From Clostridiaceae bacterium (GTDB lineage: Bacteria; Bacillota; Clostridia; DSM-8532): DNA of 43,540 nt. The DNA lies in contig JAAYTU010000011.1 of assembly GCA_012523705.1 (NCBI GenBank), positions 1 to 43,540 on the forward strand, given 5' to 3'. Below, one piece after another: positions 42,574 through 43,540 of the stretch; within the stretch, counting starts at the first letter, position 1; each line of letters opens with the position of its first letter. Below the pieces are notes generated by a model. That model made no database searches, was not told the origin of the DNA, and saw only the letters and a list, made by a program, of their open reading frames with translations. The position numbers were made by a program, and so were the translations under genes.

Positions 42574-43450
42574 TCTTTATAGATTTTGAGCTGAGCTCGA
42601 ATGAAATAGATTTCGCAGAACTTATCTCACCGTCAATATTCACAGGGAAGGGTTCATCGCTTTCAATCAATGCTTTTTTCCCTCTGATAAACTTCACAGC
42701 ATCCAGAGTGGTATGGTTTCCCTTTCTAAACATTGGCATAAATCTGAGTATTTTAGGGATAGAAAGGTGATCCACCAGATAATAATCTAAGAGCCCATCA
42801 TTCATATCAGCATCAGGAGCAGCTTTAAAGCCACCTCCATAATAGGATCCGTTAGCAGATATACACAATAAGAAATCCTTTTCAATGCTTGGCTTATCAT
42901 CGATTGTGATTCTGAATCTGTATTTTTTTTGCTTTAGAAGGGCAGACAGAGCACCAATAAGATAGGCCATTGAGCCTGACATAAGGGATTTATAACGGCG
43001 GCTTTGCATTACCACATCAGCATCAAATCCTACTGAGGCTATGTTTAGAAAATATCTGTCATTAGCCTTCCCTATATCAAAGTCAGATGAAGAGGAGATA
43101 GGCAATACTGAAAGAAGCTTATAAGGGTCAGTTACCGGGTAAAGAGTGCGAGAAGAATCATTGCCAGTGCCGCAGGGGATAATACCCAACTCCACATCAG
43201 TTCCAATGGCGGCATTTATGATTTCGTTTAAGGTACCGTCACCGCCAACAGGATATACCCTTAAGGATTCTTTTTTTTCTTTAGCTTGGGCGATCGCCTG
43301 CAAAGCTAATTCTTTAGCATGCTGAGGGGCCTTGGTTGTCAGTATTTCATAGGTTTGCGAAAAACGATTAAAGCGCGCCTTAATGGCATCGACCATATGC
43401 AATGCTCGACCTTTGCCCGCAACAGGATTTACAATGAATACATGATGCAA
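42560..43450 (-). CDS. Diacylglycerol/lipid kinase family protein
   Basis: Soluble DagK/YegS-type lipid kinase, 296 residues. VFIVNPVAGKGRA at the N-terminus, the nucleotide motif VGGDGTLNEIINAA, and GIIPCGTGNDSSRTL are diagnostic; FLNIASVGFDADVVMQSRR and the C-terminal NIDGEI also fit. It would phosphorylate diacylglycerol or a related lipid at the membrane surface. An ATG at 43465 exists, but the TTG at 43450 has AGGGTGG 5 nt upstream and gives the usual HVFIVNP start, so it is preferred. The cysQ overlap is at the 3' ends. Confidence 0.92.
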   Translation of the reverse strand: MHHVFIVNPVAGKGRALHMVDAIKARFNRFSQTYEILTTKAPQHAKELALQAIAQAKEKKESLRVYPVGGDGTLNEIINAAIGTDVELGIIPCGTGNDSSRTLYPVTDPYKLLSVLPISSSSDFDIGKANDRYFLNIASVGFDADVVMQSRRYKSLMSGSMAYLIGALSALLKQKKYRFRITIDDKPSIEKDFLLCISANGSYYGGGFKAAPDADMNDGLLDYYLVDHLSIPKILRFMPMFRKGNHTTLDAVKFIRGKKALIESDEPFPVNIDGEISSAKSISFELSSKSIKIIVP

Positions 43451-43496
43451 AACAACCACCCTCATAATTATTACTATTTTTATATTTTACCACACA

Positions 43497-43505
43497 ATTC
43501 TATCA
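43497..43505 (-). promoter_or_regulatory. Candidate extended -10 promoter for the lipid kinase gene
   Basis: On the minus strand TGATAGAAT (43505-43497), an extended -10, lies about 45 nt before the TTG start. The -35 is weak (TTCATT at 18 nt). The remaining sequence to the window end is AT-rich with no other signal. Confidence 0.35.
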
Positions 43506-43540
43506 TAAACGAATGTTATAAATGAATTAAATAATTATAT

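Overview
The window is a low-G+C, Gram-positive chromosome segment that best fits an anaerobic, spore-forming member of class Clostridia, probably close to Lachnospirales. The pointers are an S10-spc-alpha ribosomal protein cluster in Firmicutes order, strong Shine-Dalgarno sequences with many TTG/GTG starts, an L17 with an internal insertion of a type I recall from Lachnospiraceae, a KOW/L14e-like gene between map and infA, a thioredoxin-reductase-like flavoprotein lacking the NADPH motifs (as in ferredoxin-dependent clostridial enzymes), and a GerMN-domain lipoprotein. The assignment comes from reading the sequence, not from a search.

Layout. 1-8677: rplB (5' end missing), rpsS, rplV, rpsC, rplP, rpmC, rpsQ, rplN, rplX, rplE, rpsZ, rpsH, rplF, rplR, rpsE, rpmD, rplO, secY, closed by a terminator. 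8811-14301: adk, map, a KOW protein, infA, rpmJ, rpsM, rpsK, rpsD, rpoA, rplQ, closed by a terminator. 14407-17018: energy-coupling-factor (ECF) vitamin transporter core, with both ATPases fused in one ORF, followed by ecfT. 17061-18499: two minus-strand genes (YetF-like membrane protein, GNAT acetyltransferase). 18721-20751: ROK glucokinase, truA, and a small unknown gene. 20824-28557: rpoB-rpoC with its own strong promoter, a long leader and a terminator. This is not the usual location behind rplL.

28601-30063 (minus): YghZ-type aldo/keto reductase and a Cys-rich small protein. 30186-33680: a DUF402 protein, a cytosolic protein joining a ParB-like segment to a BMP (purine-nucleoside-binding type) domain, and the thioredoxin-reductase-like flavoprotein. 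34084-40997: GerMN lipoprotein, ddl, DUF1934 (YwiB-like), argS, a SEC-C protein, and a two-gene ABC exporter. 41157-41326 (minus): tRNA-Arg(CCU) with promoter and terminator, next to a short repeat cluster. 41481-43450: DUF3343 protein, cysQ-like phosphatase, and a convergent diacylglycerol-kinase-family gene whose terminator lies inside the cysQ coding region.

Most of the window is housekeeping: ribosome assembly, protein export (SecY), N-terminal Met removal, initiation (IF1), transcription (alpha, beta, beta'), tRNA modification and charging, and cell-wall precursor synthesis. The least explained part is the DUF402 plus ParB-like/BMP pair. All three protein families involved have nucleotide- or nucleoside-related members, and the BMP domain has no export signal, so a cytosolic nucleotide/nucleoside sensing unit is a reasonable hypothesis. 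Other points of interest are the EcfA1-EcfA2 fusion, the rpoB leader with a candidate 16-codon leader peptide, and lineage-specific extensions in L22 and L17.
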